Assembly (NCBI RefSeq): GCF_016735115.1
Contig: NZ_JAERQJ010000003.1
Location: forward strand, 372,001 to 436,000
DNA: 64,000 nucleotides
Direction of reading: 5' to 3'
Source: Aquimarina mytili
GTDB taxonomy: Bacteria; Bacteroidota; Bacteroidia; Flavobacteriales; Flavobacteriaceae
Both the position numbers and the translations under genes were made by a program. Shown here piece after piece: positions 18,669 to 29,071 of the stretch. Numbering within the stretch: position 1 is the stretch's first letter; each line of letters starts with the position of its first letter. Under the pieces are notes generated by a model. That model was given only the letters and a program-made list of their open reading frames with translations, ran no database searches and was not told where the DNA came from.

Positions 18669-20969
18669 TTATGATATTAGAGACAATTCACGCTCTCTTT
18701 TTTCTTTCTCTTGTGCATCAATAACTGCTACTGCAGCCATATTGATCATTTCTTCTACGCTAGCTCCTAATTGAAGAATATGTACAGGCTTGTTCATCCC
18801 CATCATAATAGGCCCTATAGACTCTGAATTATTTAATTCGCTCAGCAATTTATAATTACTATTAGCTGCGTCGAGATTAGGAAACACTAATGTATTCACT
18901 TTTTGACCATTAAGCTTAGAGAACGGAAACTTATCCTTACGCATTTTTTTATTTAATGCAAAGTTCATTTGCAAACCTCCATCTACAATCAAATTTGGAT
19001 AATATCGATGCAGGTAAGCTACTGCATCTTGTACTTTTGAAGCACTTGGATGTGTTGATGATCCAAAATTAGTATAAGAAAGCATCGCCACAACTGGTTT
19101 GATACCAAACATTTCTACTGTTCTGGCGGTCATTTGTGCTATTTTTGCCAAGTCTTTTGAAGAAGGATCGATATTGATAGACGTATCACTAATAAATAAG
19201 GGTCCTCTATCGGTCATCATAACATTCATAGTCGCTATACGTGTTGCTCCTTTGGCAAGACCAATAAGATCTAGCATGGGTTTAACCACAGTAGGATAGC
19301 TGCGAGAATATCCCGAAAGCAATGCATCTGCATCTCCTTCGTTAACCATCATAGCCGCAAAATAATTACGCTCTCTTAATAAACGCTGCGCATCATATAA
19401 GGTTATTCCTTTTCTTTTGTTAGCTTCCCAATATTTCTTCGCATAATGATTTTTTCTTTCGCATTCTTCATCAGCTTTTGGATCAATAATATCAATGCCG
19501 TTAGGGTCAAAATCTATCTCTTTCATCAATTCCAGTATGATATCTTTTCGACCCAATAAAATCGGAAAAGCAATACCTTCTTCTTTTACGGTTTGGGCCG
19601 CTTTCAAAACATCAAGATGATCTGCCTCTGCAAATACAACTCTTTTGGGATTTGTTCTTGCTCTATCTAATAATAATCGAACAAGCTTATTATCATTCCC
19701 CATTCTTTCCAGAAGTTCATCTTCGTATTTTTCCCAATCTGTAATAGGCTCTGTAGCCACTCCACTTTCTATAGCGGCTTTGGCAACGGCAGGTGGTACT
19801 TTTGCTATTAATCTTGGATCGAAGGGTTTTGGGATAATATACTCTCTTCCAAAATTTAGGCGAGTTTCTCCATATGCGATATTTACTTGTTCAGGAACTG
19901 GTTCTTTTGCTAATTCGGCCAACGCCTTTACTGCCGCCATCTTCATCTCTTCATTGATTCCTGTTGCTCTGACATCCATCGCTCCTCTAAAAATAAACGG
20001 AAACCCGAGCACGTTGTTTACCTGATTAGGATGATCACTTCTACCGGTTGCCATAATAACATCTTTGCGTGTTTTGATAGCAAGATCATATTTTATTTCC
20101 GGATCTGGATTTGCCATGGCAAAAACTATAGGATCATCTGCCATTGTTAACAACATATCCGGAGTTACTAAATTTGCCATAGACAAACCGATGAAGACAT
20201 CAGCATCTTTCATCGCATCTTCTAGCTCATTTAAATCACGATCAGTAGCAAACTCGGCTTTTTCTGGTGTTAAATTATCACGATCTTTTCTGATTACACC
20301 TTTACTATCAGTCATGACAATGTTTTCTGCTTTTGCACCAAAGGCTTTATAAAGTCGTGTACAAGATACTGCAGCAGCACCAGCACCACTAACTACTATT
20401 TTTACATCTTCAATATTTTTATCTGCAAGTTCTAAGGCATTTAATAAGGCCGCGGCCGAAATGATTGCCGTTCCATGTTGATCATCATGCATCACAGGGA
20501 TATCTAGCTCCTCCTTTAACCTTCTCTCGATTTCAAAGGCCTCTGGAGCCTTTATATCCTCCAGATTTATTCCTCCAAAAGTCGGTGCAATATTCTTAAC
20601 CGTTTCTATAAAGGCATCTACATCTTTGGTATCAACTTCAATATCAAACACATCGATATCTGCAAAAATTTTAAATAAAAGTCCTTTACCTTCCATAACA
20701 GGTTTAGATGCTTCTGGACCTATATCTCCAAGTCCTAAAACAGCAGTTCCATTAGATATTACAGCAACCAAGTTTCCTTTAGCCGTATATCGATATACAT
20801 TAGATTTTTCCTTTTCTATTTCCAAACATGGTTCTGCAACACCAGGAGAGTATGCCAAAGACAAGTCTCTTTGTGTGGCATATTTTTTGGTTGGAACAAC
20901 TTTGATTTTACCGGGGGTAGGCTTTGCGTGATATACTAAAGCTTCTCTTCTTTTACTTTCGATACTCAT
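18669..20969 (-). CDS. maeB: NADP-dependent malic enzyme (MaeB type)
   Basis: The 766-residue enzyme decarboxylates malate to pyruvate. The N-terminal malic domain (about 1-420) holds LAYSPGVAEPC, the dinucleotide motif VVSGAGAAAVSC and VMATGRSDHPNQVNNVLGFP. The C-terminal half (about 430-760) is a phosphotransacetylase-like domain, which in MaeB proteins regulates rather than catalyses. Length and domain order are those of the family. A TACCTTTG box on the minus strand at 21005-21012, about 35 nt upstream, is a probable -7 element. A terminator follows, so the gene is likely transcribed alone. Confidence 0.96.
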   Translation of the reverse strand: MSIESKRREALVYHAKPTPGKIKVVPTKKYATQRDLSLAYSPGVAEPCLEIEKEKSNVYRYTAKGNLVAVISNGTAVLGLGDIGPEASKPVMEGKGLLFKIFADIDVFDIEVDTKDVDAFIETVKNIAPTFGGINLEDIKAPEAFEIERRLKEELDIPVMHDDQHGTAIISAAALLNALELADKNIEDVKIVVSGAGAAAVSCTRLYKAFGAKAENIVMTDSKGVIRKDRDNLTPEKAEFATDRDLNELEDAMKDADVFIGLSMANLVTPDMLLTMADDPIVFAMANPDPEIKYDLAIKTRKDVIMATGRSDHPNQVNNVLGFPFIFRGAMDVRATGINEEMKMAAVKALAELAKEPVPEQVNIAYGETRLNFGREYIIPKPFDPRLIAKVPPAVAKAAIESGVATEPITDWEKYEDELLERMGNDNKLVRLLLDRARTNPKRVVFAEADHLDVLKAAQTVKEEGIAFPILLGRKDIILELMKEIDFDPNGIDIIDPKADEECERKNHYAKKYWEANKRKGITLYDAQRLLRERNYFAAMMVNEGDADALLSGYSRSYPTVVKPMLDLIGLAKGATRIATMNVMMTDRGPLFISDTSINIDPSSKDLAKIAQMTARTVEMFGIKPVVAMLSYTNFGSSTHPSASKVQDAVAYLHRYYPNLIVDGGLQMNFALNKKMRKDKFPFSKLNGQKVNTLVFPNLDAANSNYKLLSELNNSESIGPIMMGMNKPVHILQLGASVEEMINMAAVAVIDAQEKEKRERELSLIS

Positions 20970-21116
20970 ACTAAATCAAGATAAATGTGCGAATACTAAG
21001 TATACAAAGGTACAAGTCTGTATGAGATGCGGAAATTTAAACCTTGTTATCTTTGAAAAAATCAGGAATAGTAAAAAGTAGATGTTTTTTTAACATTTAA
21101 ATTGAAGATTTACTAA

Positions 21117-23057
21117 TTATTGATTTCTTTTATTAAAAATTTCATCAGGATCAGTTAGTTTATTTAATTTTTCTTTTAGCTCATTATTTAAAAAGCTCAT
21201 TCCTAACTGATAGGAAGCATTCATCCATCCAAACCCACTTGGAGTAATATAGTCAAATTCTGTTCCTACATTTCCATATTCTGCATATACCTTATGGGTA
21301 CATTGAACAACATCATATTTTTCAGGGATTGTACCATTGTAATTAACTGCATTCTTTGTAATCATCCACAACCATCGATACACTAATTCTTGATTTTGAG
21401 ACGCAAATCCGTAATTATGCAACCCTCTCCAGATCAACATTTGATGTGGTGCCCAACCATTAGGATAATCCCACTGGCGTTGTGGTGCATCAACACTTGC
21501 AGTATTTGAAATATCGGTAGTACTGGCTATACCTCCTTTTTGAACCAAATTCTCAAACAAGTTATCCACCAAACGATTAGCCTGATCTTGAGTACAAATC
21601 CCCACCCATAAAGGATAATAATTTGTTGCCGATTCTATTTGAGTTTGGTTTTGGGCACTAAAATTATAATCATAAAAAGATCCCTTTTCTTCGTTCCACA
21701 TCAACGTATTCATTAACCCTTTCCGTTTTTCAGCTTGTTTTAACCATAACTGACTAGTATATTGTTTATCATCAATTTCAAAACTATCCTCAAAAACATT
21801 TTTGATTAAATAGGCAATATCAATTTCATATTTATACAACAAACTATTAAGACCTACGGTATTTAAATCAGCACATATATCATCCAAACGATTAGAGGTA
21901 TCATGCCCACTTTCACGCATTGATCGGTCATGAATAAAATATTGACTCAACTCTTCATCAATAATTTCACCCTTTTGATACATATTTTTAAAGGTATCAA
22001 GATCGAGTTTATGCTTTGCTGCAAATTCTTTTAATATAAAATCGAAATGACCTTCTTCAGTTTCTGGTGGCATTCCAATCCCTTCACCATAAAAACGGTT
22101 TAATCCTGTATTTGTCAAGCGGACTCCATTCTTCATCCAAACTGTTTCATACTCTTTGATTACCATTTTCAGGTTACTTGCAAGCCAATCCTTTGATACT
22201 TGTGGGTTTTCTTGATAAATCTCTACTAGTAAAGAACTAAAAAAAGGAGGTTGTGTACGCGTAAGGTAGTAACTGCGATTTGCATTTAAGATTTTACCAT
22301 AATGCTTGATCTGATATGCAAAATTATCAGCCATGGCCATTGCCAAATCCTCTCTATCATCAATTAATAACCCCACAGATTCAAAGTAACTATCCCATCC
22401 ATACATTTCATTAAACCGACCTCCAGGTACCACAAAGGGTATTCCTTGATAATTTTCATCCTGTTTGGTATGTGCGAGGTTCAAAATACCGGGTTTACTA
22501 TTTAAGGTTTTGACATATTCTGGTGTGATTTTCTTCGGAAGAATAACAACTTTCAGTTTTTTGTATTCTTTGGTTAATGATTGAAAATACCTAATCGCAT
22601 CCTTATCATCAAAAGGAATATATAATCGCAAAGTATCTGTATCAGACTTAGTGTCTTCTAAAACTTTTTCTAAACCATTTTTATCAATAGATCGAGTAAG
22701 GTTATCCCAAAATCGAGTTTTGATTAAACGAGAAATACGAGCAGAAGGAGCCTCGGTTATTCTCTCTATTGAAATTGTATCATCTTTTGCTACAATAGCT
22801 AACTCCTGCAACAAATTTGACAAATAATACGTTCCTTCAATGTTATGAGATTCCCCATTTTTATCGATAAACTCAAACTTTTTTGGTCCTTTATCATCGA
22901 TAGTAATTTTTTTATCACCATCTGTATCCTCCTGGTTAACAAGACTTTCCAAAACGGAGCTGTACTCTAAATTTTGAGCTTTTTCTGGTGCACAACGAAT
23001 CAACAGAAAGCAAAGTAGAATTACACTCAAACACCGAATACAACCATTTATACTCAT
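21117..23057 (-). CDS. Periplasmic trehalase lipoprotein, GH37
   Basis: Trehalase splits trehalose into two glucose molecules. Both family signatures are visible: PGGRFNEMYGWDSYF near residues 208-222 and QWDYPNGWAP near 526-535, with a GH37 body of usual length. The chosen start (ATG at 23057, preceded by AGAGG) gives an N-terminus whose lipobox LIRC ends a hydrophobic segment, so the protein is a lipoprotein; the longer frame from 23090 would put 11 extra polar residues before it and overlap the symporter gene. The symporter gene lies 13 nt upstream, which suggests coupled trehalose breakdown and sugar uptake. Confidence 0.93.
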   Translation of the reverse strand: MSINGCIRCLSVILLCFLLIRCAPEKAQNLEYSSVLESLVNQEDTDGDKKITIDDKGPKKFEFIDKNGESHNIEGTYYLSNLLQELAIVAKDDTISIERITEAPSARISRLIKTRFWDNLTRSIDKNGLEKVLEDTKSDTDTLRLYIPFDDKDAIRYFQSLTKEYKKLKVVILPKKITPEYVKTLNSKPGILNLAHTKQDENYQGIPFVVPGGRFNEMYGWDSYFESVGLLIDDREDLAMAMADNFAYQIKHYGKILNANRSYYLTRTQPPFFSSLLVEIYQENPQVSKDWLASNLKMVIKEYETVWMKNGVRLTNTGLNRFYGEGIGMPPETEEGHFDFILKEFAAKHKLDLDTFKNMYQKGEIIDEELSQYFIHDRSMRESGHDTSNRLDDICADLNTVGLNSLLYKYEIDIAYLIKNVFEDSFEIDDKQYTSQLWLKQAEKRKGLMNTLMWNEEKGSFYDYNFSAQNQTQIESATNYYPLWVGICTQDQANRLVDNLFENLVQKGGIASTTDISNTASVDAPQRQWDYPNGWAPHQMLIWRGLHNYGFASQNQELVYRWLWMITKNAVNYNGTIPEKYDVVQCTHKVYAEYGNVGTEFDYITPSGFGWMNASYQLGMSFLNNELKEKLNKLTDPDEIFNKRNQ

Positions 23058-23070
23058 AACCTCTTTCTTT

Positions 23071-24789
23071 TTACCAGAAGAACCCCACAACGATAGCCGT
23101 TACAATCAAAAGAATAACAGATAGTGTCCTATAGTTTTTATACCATGGAAGGCCAGCAAGATCTTTTGATTCTTCGGCAAACATTTCTTTTTTATAGGTA
23201 TACTCATTGATTTGATGTTCTGACTGTGGTTTGGTTACTAAACTTACAGTAACATGAATTACAACACAAATAACAAACAACCAAGTTGCTTTTGCCAGAA
23301 AATGAAGTTCATTTACTTCTGGGACCCAGTCAAAAGTTTGAGATAATATCATCAATACAGCTAATGAAAAACCTGTTAGTAAACTTACAATTGACCCTGT
23401 ACCGTTAGCTCGTTTCCAGAACATTCCTAAAATAAAAGTAGACACCGCTGGTGGACATGTATACGCTATTACCAATTGCAAATATGTCCATAATGAATCG
23501 CTAACACTCTCAATAAAAGGCACCCAGGAAATAGCCAGCACCACCAAGATAACCGTTGTAATTTGACCAACTCTTACTAATTGTTTACTTGTTAAATCTG
23601 GTTTTAATTGTTTGACAAAATCCATAGTTACCAAAGTAGATGCAGAATTAAATGTTGCCGAAACTGATGACATCATGGCCGCCATTAATCCTGCCACAAC
23701 CAATCCTAATACTCCAACTGGTAATAATTGAAATAATAATACCGGATAAGTAAGATTAGGACAATCTGAAAGATTATTGCAAATGGTTCCATTCGTTAAT
23801 TCATAATTAAGACCTGAAATATCAAGAGTACTAAATAACAATAATGCCAAAACACCCGGTACTACCATAATAAATATTACAGGTAGTTTTAATAATCCCG
23901 CAAAGAGTGCACCCCATCTACCATGGTTTAGGTCTTTTGCTCCCAAAACACGCTGCACCATAAATTGATTATTGGCCCAAAAATAAAATCCAAGCAATGG
24001 AACACCAGTAAGCAGACCCCACCAAGGCATAAATTCATCATTATCTGGTCGAACCAAGCTAAATACTTCATCAGAATTTTGTGGTATATACTTGCCTTCT
24101 ACTAATCTATCTCCAAAGTTGACCTCTCCTGAGGATAACATAGTATCTAGTTTAGCCATCATACCAGACCATCCGCCACCAAGTTGATCAAATGCAAAAT
24201 AGGTAAGCAAACAAGAGCCTAATATCAACAATACGGCCTGGATAACTTCAGTTTGAATTACAGAATTCAAACCTCCTGGTATGGTATAAGCTGCCGCGGC
24301 AACAGCCAGTATTATTAAAATCAAAGTTGAATCTAGAGAAGGAAATAAAAGCGTTAATACTATTTTACCTACATATAATCCCGCAGCCGTATCTACCAAA
24401 ATATTACCTACGACAGTAATAAAGGAAAAATAATACCTTGATCGACTATCATAGCGCCTTTCTAAAAATTCTGGCATCGTATACACCCCAGACCTGAGAT
24501 AAAACGGAAGAAAAAATATCGCAAAAAAGATTAAAACTACAACAGCAAACCATTCATAGTTGTATACGTTAACATTGGTTTGAAAGCCATCAGATGCTAA
24601 TCCTACCAACGTAGAACTTGAAATATTGGCAGAGAATAATGCTATCCCTACAATTGGCCAAGTCATGGTTCGACCTCCTAAAAAATAATCTTCAGAGCTT
24701 CCTCTTTTAGATTTTGATATCCCATAGATAATGATCCCTATCAAATAAACTACGATAACAGCAATGTCGATATATGATAATCCATTCAT
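23071..24789 (-). CDS. Sodium:solute symporter, SGLT-like
   Basis: This 572-residue inner-membrane protein has about 14 helices and the solute:sodium symporter hallmarks, such as the early helix FSANISSSTLVGLASDG, PGGLNSVIQTEVIQAVLL and the segment LVVAGLMAAMMSSVSATFNS. SSS proteins use the sodium gradient to bring in sugars, amino acids or other solutes. Being directly upstream of a trehalase lipoprotein, it most likely imports glucose or trehalose; that is inference from context. A 26-bp palindrome lies about 155-180 nt upstream of the start. Confidence 0.92.
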   Translation of the reverse strand: MNGLSYIDIAVIVVYLIGIIIYGISKSKRGSSEDYFLGGRTMTWPIVGIALFSANISSSTLVGLASDGFQTNVNVYNYEWFAVVVLIFFAIFFLPFYLRSGVYTMPEFLERRYDSRSRYYFSFITVVGNILVDTAAGLYVGKIVLTLLFPSLDSTLILIILAVAAAAYTIPGGLNSVIQTEVIQAVLLILGSCLLTYFAFDQLGGGWSGMMAKLDTMLSSGEVNFGDRLVEGKYIPQNSDEVFSLVRPDNDEFMPWWGLLTGVPLLGFYFWANNQFMVQRVLGAKDLNHGRWGALFAGLLKLPVIFIMVVPGVLALLLFSTLDISGLNYELTNGTICNNLSDCPNLTYPVLLFQLLPVGVLGLVVAGLMAAMMSSVSATFNSASTLVTMDFVKQLKPDLTSKQLVRVGQITTVILVVLAISWVPFIESVSDSLWTYLQLVIAYTCPPAVSTFILGMFWKRANGTGSIVSLLTGFSLAVLMILSQTFDWVPEVNELHFLAKATWLFVICVVIHVTVSLVTKPQSEHQINEYTYKKEMFAEESKDLAGLPWYKNYRTLSVILLIVTAIVVGFFW

Positions 24790-24944
24790 GTGTGAAGTAT
24801 TTATGCTAAATCAAGATTATTGTTTTTAAAGTAAAGGATCTGGGGGAAGCTTTAAAAACTAAACCGTTTTTTTCAAAAAAACATGATGAATATACAAGAT
24901 TATTGTAAAATGAGTATCATTTTGTGAATCAAAATATTAAAAAC

Positions 24945-24970
24945 TAATAATACAAACGTTTGTATTATTA
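24945..24970. promoter_or_regulatory. 26-bp perfect palindrome between queG and the symporter gene
   Basis: Two 13-nt arms meet at a central CG (core ACAAACGTTTGT). A CG-centred palindrome is the shape of LacI-family operators, and the downstream genes are for sugar use. It also lies 19 nt after the queG stop and is followed on the minus strand by GTTTTT, so it may serve as the queG terminator. Confidence 0.45.
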
Positions 24971-24988
24971 AATTTTCAACGAAAAACA

Positions 24989-25915
24989 CTACTGTTTCAA
25001 AAATTCAATATTTCGGCGCAATCCAGAAAACTTTGTTCTTTTCACGGCAGATTTTTGAAAAACTTTAGAAAAAACTTCTTGTGTAATCTCTTCCCAGTCC
25101 TTTTTGGTCATTTCTAACAGCTCAGGTTTTGGATTAAAAAGGGGTTCATTATGAGGTTTTGAAAAGCGATTCCATGGACACACATCTTGACATATATCAC
25201 AACCAAACATCCAATTATCAAATTTATCCTTATAACTACTGGGGATTTCTTCTTTAAGCTCTATAGTAAAATACGAAATACATTTACTACCGTCTACTAC
25301 ATAAGGATCTACAATGGCCTGAGTTGGGCAAGCATCGATACAGGCAGTACATGTTCCGCAATGATCTGTAACCGGTGTATCATACTCTAAATCGAGATCT
25401 ACTATTAGTTCTGCAATGAAATAGAACGAACCTACTTGCTGAGTAAGTAAATTACTATTTTTTCCGATCCATCCTAAACCGCTTTTTGCTGCCCAGGCTT
25501 TATCCAGTACTGGTGCAGAATCTACAAATGCCCGACCATGTACATCTCCAATCTCTTGGTGGATATACTGTAATAATTGCTTGAGTTTATCTTTTATTAC
25601 AAAGTGATAATCGGTACCATATGCATATTTGGATATTTTGGGTGCATCGGGATCACTTTGTTTTGCAGAAGGAAAATAATTAAGCAATACCGATATTACA
25701 CTTTTAGACCCCTCAACCAGTTTTGTTGGATCAAGGCGCTTATCAAAATGATTTTCCATATATCGCATCTCTCCATGCATATTTTGGTTTAACCATTTTT
25801 CTAACCTAGGTGCTTCTTGCTCTAAAAACTCTGCCTTACTAACACCACATGACAAAAACCCTAAACGTTTTGCTTCGGTTTTAATAAGTTGCGTATGTTT
25901 TGCCCGAGCATTCAT
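24989..25915 (-). CDS. queG: Epoxyqueuosine reductase
   Basis: QueG reduces epoxyqueuosine to queuosine in tRNA, using cobalamin and two [4Fe-4S] clusters. The 308-residue product has the family N-terminus ([21 protein letters not shown]), the first cluster motif [12 protein letters not shown] (about 186-197) and the second [11 protein letters not shown] (about 239-249), with the two lone cysteines completing each cluster. It starts 7 nt after the P450 stop and is the last gene of the ruvB-P450-queG operon. Confidence 0.95.
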   Translation of the reverse strand: MNARAKHTQLIKTEAKRLGFLSCGVSKAEFLEQEAPRLEKWLNQNMHGEMRYMENHFDKRLDPTKLVEGSKSVISVLLNYFPSAKQSDPDAPKISKYAYGTDYHFVIKDKLKQLLQYIHQEIGDVHGRAFVDSAPVLDKAWAAKSGLGWIGKNSNLLTQQVGSFYFIAELIVDLDLEYDTPVTDHCGTCTACIDACPTQAIVDPYVVDGSKCISYFTIELKEEIPSSYKDKFDNWMFGCDICQDVCPWNRFSKPHNEPLFNPKPELLEMTKKDWEEITQEVFSKVFQKSAVKRTKFSGLRRNIEFLKQ

Positions 25916-25922
25916 ATATCGC

Positions 25923-27251
25923 TTATCTCTTTGTAAACTTCAATCCAGATTCTAACGGTTTTAATGTAATCAATGGTTGGATTTTTACTTCTTTTAATTC
26001 AGTAGTTACTTTATATTTTTTAATTACCTCACTTATTGTTAGAATCATTTCAGACATTGCAAAATTATTACCAATACACATTCTTGGACCAGCTCCAAAA
26101 GGAAAATACCAATCAGAGTATTCTTTTTTATCTATGCTAGGATCAAACCTATCCGGATTAAATGTTGATGGCGCATCCCATAAACTAGCATGCCTATGTA
26201 TTTCAAAAAATGAAATTAGAATTGTAGTTCCTTTTTTTAGCATCATACTATCGTATTGATCATCATTAATGGCCACACGATCAGAAAAATATGCGGGCGG
26301 GTACAATCGCATAGATTCTTCGATACACTGTTTGGTGTATTGATATTTTGCAACCAGCTCCATTGCCGAGATTCTTTCTGTACTTCCAGAGACTTCATTA
26401 TAAACTTTTTCTTGTATTTCGGGATGGAGCGCTAATAACAGTAACGTAAATGTCAAAGCATTAGAAGTAGTTTCATGGCCTGCAGTAAAAAGGATAAGGA
26501 TTTCATCTATTAACTGCTCATTATCCATAGCGCTGCCGTCATCATATCTTGATTCTAAGAGCATATCCAATAAATCATTATAACTACTGTCAGAATTTTT
26601 TCTTTCTTCAATAATACTATTTAAAATATCCCTGGCTTCTTGCGTAAGTTTTAATGTATTACGTGTTTTCCCACTAAGATAAAACCACCATCGCTTATAA
26701 GGTTGTCTAATTTCTTTTATTAAGGTTTTTTGAGCAGCTTGAGTAATGTATTGTAATCTCGAAATAGTATTTCCTGTATCAATATAACTAAACAATGATT
26801 TTGCGACCACTTTAAAGGCTAAATCACTCATCAATGGAAATACCTCTATTGTTTTATCAGGTAGTATTCTTGATAACTCCTCACGTATTACACTTTGGAT
26901 GGTGCCGATGATTTCTTCTAGCTTTTTTTTATGAAAAGCCGGCTGAATCAACCTTCTTTGCTTTAACCATTTTTCTCCATTAGCAGTTAACAACCCTTCA
27001 CCTATATACTTAGCCAAGTCTTTGGATTGCAATGGTGATTTATAATAGTTTCTATGTTGTTTTTGAAGCGTATGCCTAGCCAAACCTGCATCACGTGTAA
27101 AGAGTACACTATGACCAAAACCTAGTTGGACTCTAAAGATGTTTCCATGTTTCTCAAAATTTTCATGATGAAATGGCAATGGATTCTTAAGAATACGACT
27201 CGCATTTTTAAGTACTGTTAAAAAAGAAACTACCGGAATAGTATTTCCCAT
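25923..27251 (-). CDS. Cytochrome P450
   Basis: The 442-residue protein contains all P450 landmarks: the oxygen-binding I-helix AGHETTSN, the K-helix ExxR in EESMRLYP, the PERF-like DRFDP and the haem loop [10 protein letters not shown] with the thiolate cysteine near residue 389. It is a soluble bacterial-length enzyme that needs ferredoxin or flavodoxin partners, none of which is encoded nearby. Substrate unknown; sequence features (HxxLxxxHEN-type N-terminus, AGHET) resemble fatty-acid or terpenoid hydroxylases, but this is weak evidence. It lies between ruvB (27 nt) and queG (7 nt) in one operon. Confidence 0.95.
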   Translation of the reverse strand: MGNTIPVVSFLTVLKNASRILKNPLPFHHENFEKHGNIFRVQLGFGHSVLFTRDAGLARHTLQKQHRNYYKSPLQSKDLAKYIGEGLLTANGEKWLKQRRLIQPAFHKKKLEEIIGTIQSVIREELSRILPDKTIEVFPLMSDLAFKVVAKSLFSYIDTGNTISRLQYITQAAQKTLIKEIRQPYKRWWFYLSGKTRNTLKLTQEARDILNSIIEERKNSDSSYNDLLDMLLESRYDDGSAMDNEQLIDEILILFTAGHETTSNALTFTLLLLALHPEIQEKVYNEVSGSTERISAMELVAKYQYTKQCIEESMRLYPPAYFSDRVAINDDQYDSMMLKKGTTILISFFEIHRHASLWDAPSTFNPDRFDPSIDKKEYSDWYFPFGAGPRMCIGNNFAMSEMILTISEVIKKYKVTTELKEVKIQPLITLKPLESGLKFTKR

Positions 27252-27278
27252 ATGACTAATATTAATATATCATGAAGT

Positions 27279-28301
27279 CTAAAATAATCCTCCTTGGATT
27301 CCACCTTTTACACGACCCAAATGCTTATACGCTGCTTCGGTAACTTCTCTACCACGTGGAGTTCGCATTATAAATCCTTGCTGAATTAAAAACGGCTCAT
27401 ACACTTCTTCAATCGTCTCTGCGCTTTCGCTAACCGCAGTAGCAAGGGTAGTTATCCCTACAGGACCTCCTTTAAACTTATCGATTAGGGTGGTTAAAAT
27501 CTTATTATCCATCTCGTCTAATCCATGCGCATCAACATTTAGTGCTTTTAGTGCAAATTTTGAGATTTCTATATCTATCTTACCATTCCCTTTGATTTGA
27601 GCAAAATCACGTACTCTACGCAACAATCCGTTAGCAATACGAGGTGTTCCTCTACTTCTACCTGCTATTTCAATAGCCGCTTCCATAGAGATAGGAACGT
27701 TAAGAATATGTGCGCTTCGCTCTACAATAGTGGCCAACAATTCGGTGGTATAATATTGTAAACGAGATTGAATTCCGAAACGAGCTCTCATTGGAGCCGT
27801 AAGCAATCCAGAACGTGTTGTTGCTCCAACTAGTGTAAAAGGGTTAAGATTGATCTGTACTGTTCTTGCATTAGGCCCGCTCTCAATCATGATATCGATT
27901 TTGTAGTCCTCCATGGCAGAGTACAAATATTCTTCTACAATTGGGCTTAATCGATGAATTTCATCTATAAAAAGTACATCTCTATCATCTAAATTAGTAA
28001 GAAGTCCAGCTAAATCTCCTGGTTTGTCCAATACAGGACCAGAAGTTACCTTAATCCCCACCCCTAACTCATTAGATAAAATATGGGCTAATGTGGTTTT
28101 ACCTAATCCCGGAGGACCATGAAACAAGGTATGATCTAAAGCCTCCTCACGAAGATTAGCAGCTTGTACAAAAATCTTCAAATTCTCAAGAACCTGGTCC
28201 TGTCCAGCAAAATCCTCAAAGGCAAGGGGGCGTAATGCTCTCTCGATATCCAGGTCTTCGTTAGAAAAATTTTCGTTTGTAGGATTAAGATTTTCGTTCA
28301 T
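27279..28301 (-). CDS. ruvB: Holliday junction helicase RuvB
   Basis: RuvB is the hexameric AAA+ motor that drives branch migration with RuvA. The 340-residue protein has Walker [10 protein letters not shown] (62-70), Walker B FIDEIHR (about 111-117), the sensor ATTRSG with the neighbouring [12 protein letters not shown], and the C-terminal winged helix with [17 protein letters not shown]. Full length. It opens an operon with P450 and queG, an order that mixes DNA repair, oxidation and tRNA modification. Confidence 0.97.
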   Translation of the reverse strand: MNENLNPTNENFSNEDLDIERALRPLAFEDFAGQDQVLENLKIFVQAANLREEALDHTLFHGPPGLGKTTLAHILSNELGVGIKVTSGPVLDKPGDLAGLLTNLDDRDVLFIDEIHRLSPIVEEYLYSAMEDYKIDIMIESGPNARTVQINLNPFTLVGATTRSGLLTAPMRARFGIQSRLQYYTTELLATIVERSAHILNVPISMEAAIEIAGRSRGTPRIANGLLRRVRDFAQIKGNGKIDIEISKFALKALNVDAHGLDEMDNKILTTLIDKFKGGPVGITTLATAVSESAETIEEVYEPFLIQQGFIMRTPRGREVTEAAYKHLGRVKGGIQGGLF

Positions 28302-28418
28302 ATGCTCGTATCTGACTTCTCCTTTTGAAGAAGAAAAGAAGAATATTTGTTATCAATAAAGCAAATATAATTTAAAAAGAAAAGTCTTTTCGTGTTTTAG
28401 GCATTAACCATCATGATA

Positions 28419-29036
28419 TTAATTTTTAGCTGTTGTTTTTTCTTCAAATTCTAAACAGTCTAATCGTATATCTGCAGTAAAAAGTTCTTTTTCTAATAAA
28501 TTACAATAACTCTTATTGCCAACTTTATCAAAAAATTTGCAACCATAACAGGTTCTCTGCACAGTCAAAATTCCATTTTGGTTGAGCTGATAAATCAATG
28601 TACTTAATGTGGCGTATAGGCTTTCTAAATCAGCCTGCTTAACATTTTTTATTTGATTTCTTAAAGGATCAGCAAAGTCTTCAGTTTCGGAAACTATTTT
28701 TTTTCCTAAATCTGATAACCTTATCGAATACCTTCTACTATCTGAAGATGAGAAATCCTTACGAATCATTTCTTTCTTATTTAAAATCCGAACGGCATCA
28801 CTTACGGTTGGTTTTGTAACATTAAATTCTTTTGCTAAATGGCTAACATTACAAAACTCTTGTTTATGATATGCTATAAAAATAAGAATCTGAATTTGGA
28901 TAGGGCTTAACCCTACTATCTTTGCTTTTTCCCACAGTAATACTTTAAACACCTCTGAAATTCGCTCCAATCCCGCTACTATTTTACTCGGAATATCATT
29001 TTCTTGTACTTGCGGATTGAAGATCTTTTTTTCCAT
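28419..29036 (-). CDS. MarR family transcriptional regulator with four-cysteine tail
   Basis: Starting at the ATG at 29036 gives 205 residues. Residues about 20-150 are a MarR winged-helix domain: LSPIQIQILIFIAYH, recognition-helix region FNVTKPTVSDAVRIL, and the wing with SSSDSRRYSIRLSDLG. A C-terminal tail carries C163, C166, C178 and C194 (CX2CX11CX15C), which could hold a zinc ion or an iron-sulphur cluster. An upstream in-frame ATG at 29072 lies inside an inverted repeat and over the promoter, so it is unlikely. The gene is the last of a four-gene cluster with a thioredoxin-like protein, and probably regulates it and itself. Confidence 0.88.
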   Translation of the reverse strand: MEKKIFNPQVQENDIPSKIVAGLERISEVFKVLLWEKAKIVGLSPIQIQILIFIAYHKQEFCNVSHLAKEFNVTKPTVSDAVRILNKKEMIRKDFSSSDSRRYSIRLSDLGKKIVSETEDFADPLRNQIKNVKQADLESLYATLSTLIYQLNQNGILTVQRTCYGCKFFDKVGNKSYCNLLEKELFTADIRLDCLEFEEKTTAKN

Positions 29037-29044
29037 ACTATAAA

Positions 29045-29071
29045 TGCCTGTCAAAATTTGTTTGACAGGCA
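29045..29071. promoter_or_regulatory. Perfect inverted repeat just upstream of the marR-type gene
   Basis: Arms TGCCTGTCAAA (29045-29055) and TTTGACAGGCA (29061-29071) flank a 5-nt loop. It overlaps the predicted -7 box and the likely transcription start, as expected of a repressor site, and also sits 22 nt after the DUF2024 stop, where it might act as a weak terminator (only TTTATA follows). Confidence 0.55.

Noticed and set aside
18276-20931. Several plus-strand frames across ruvA and maeB
   Set aside because: All are shadows of strong minus-strand genes with complete domain motifs.
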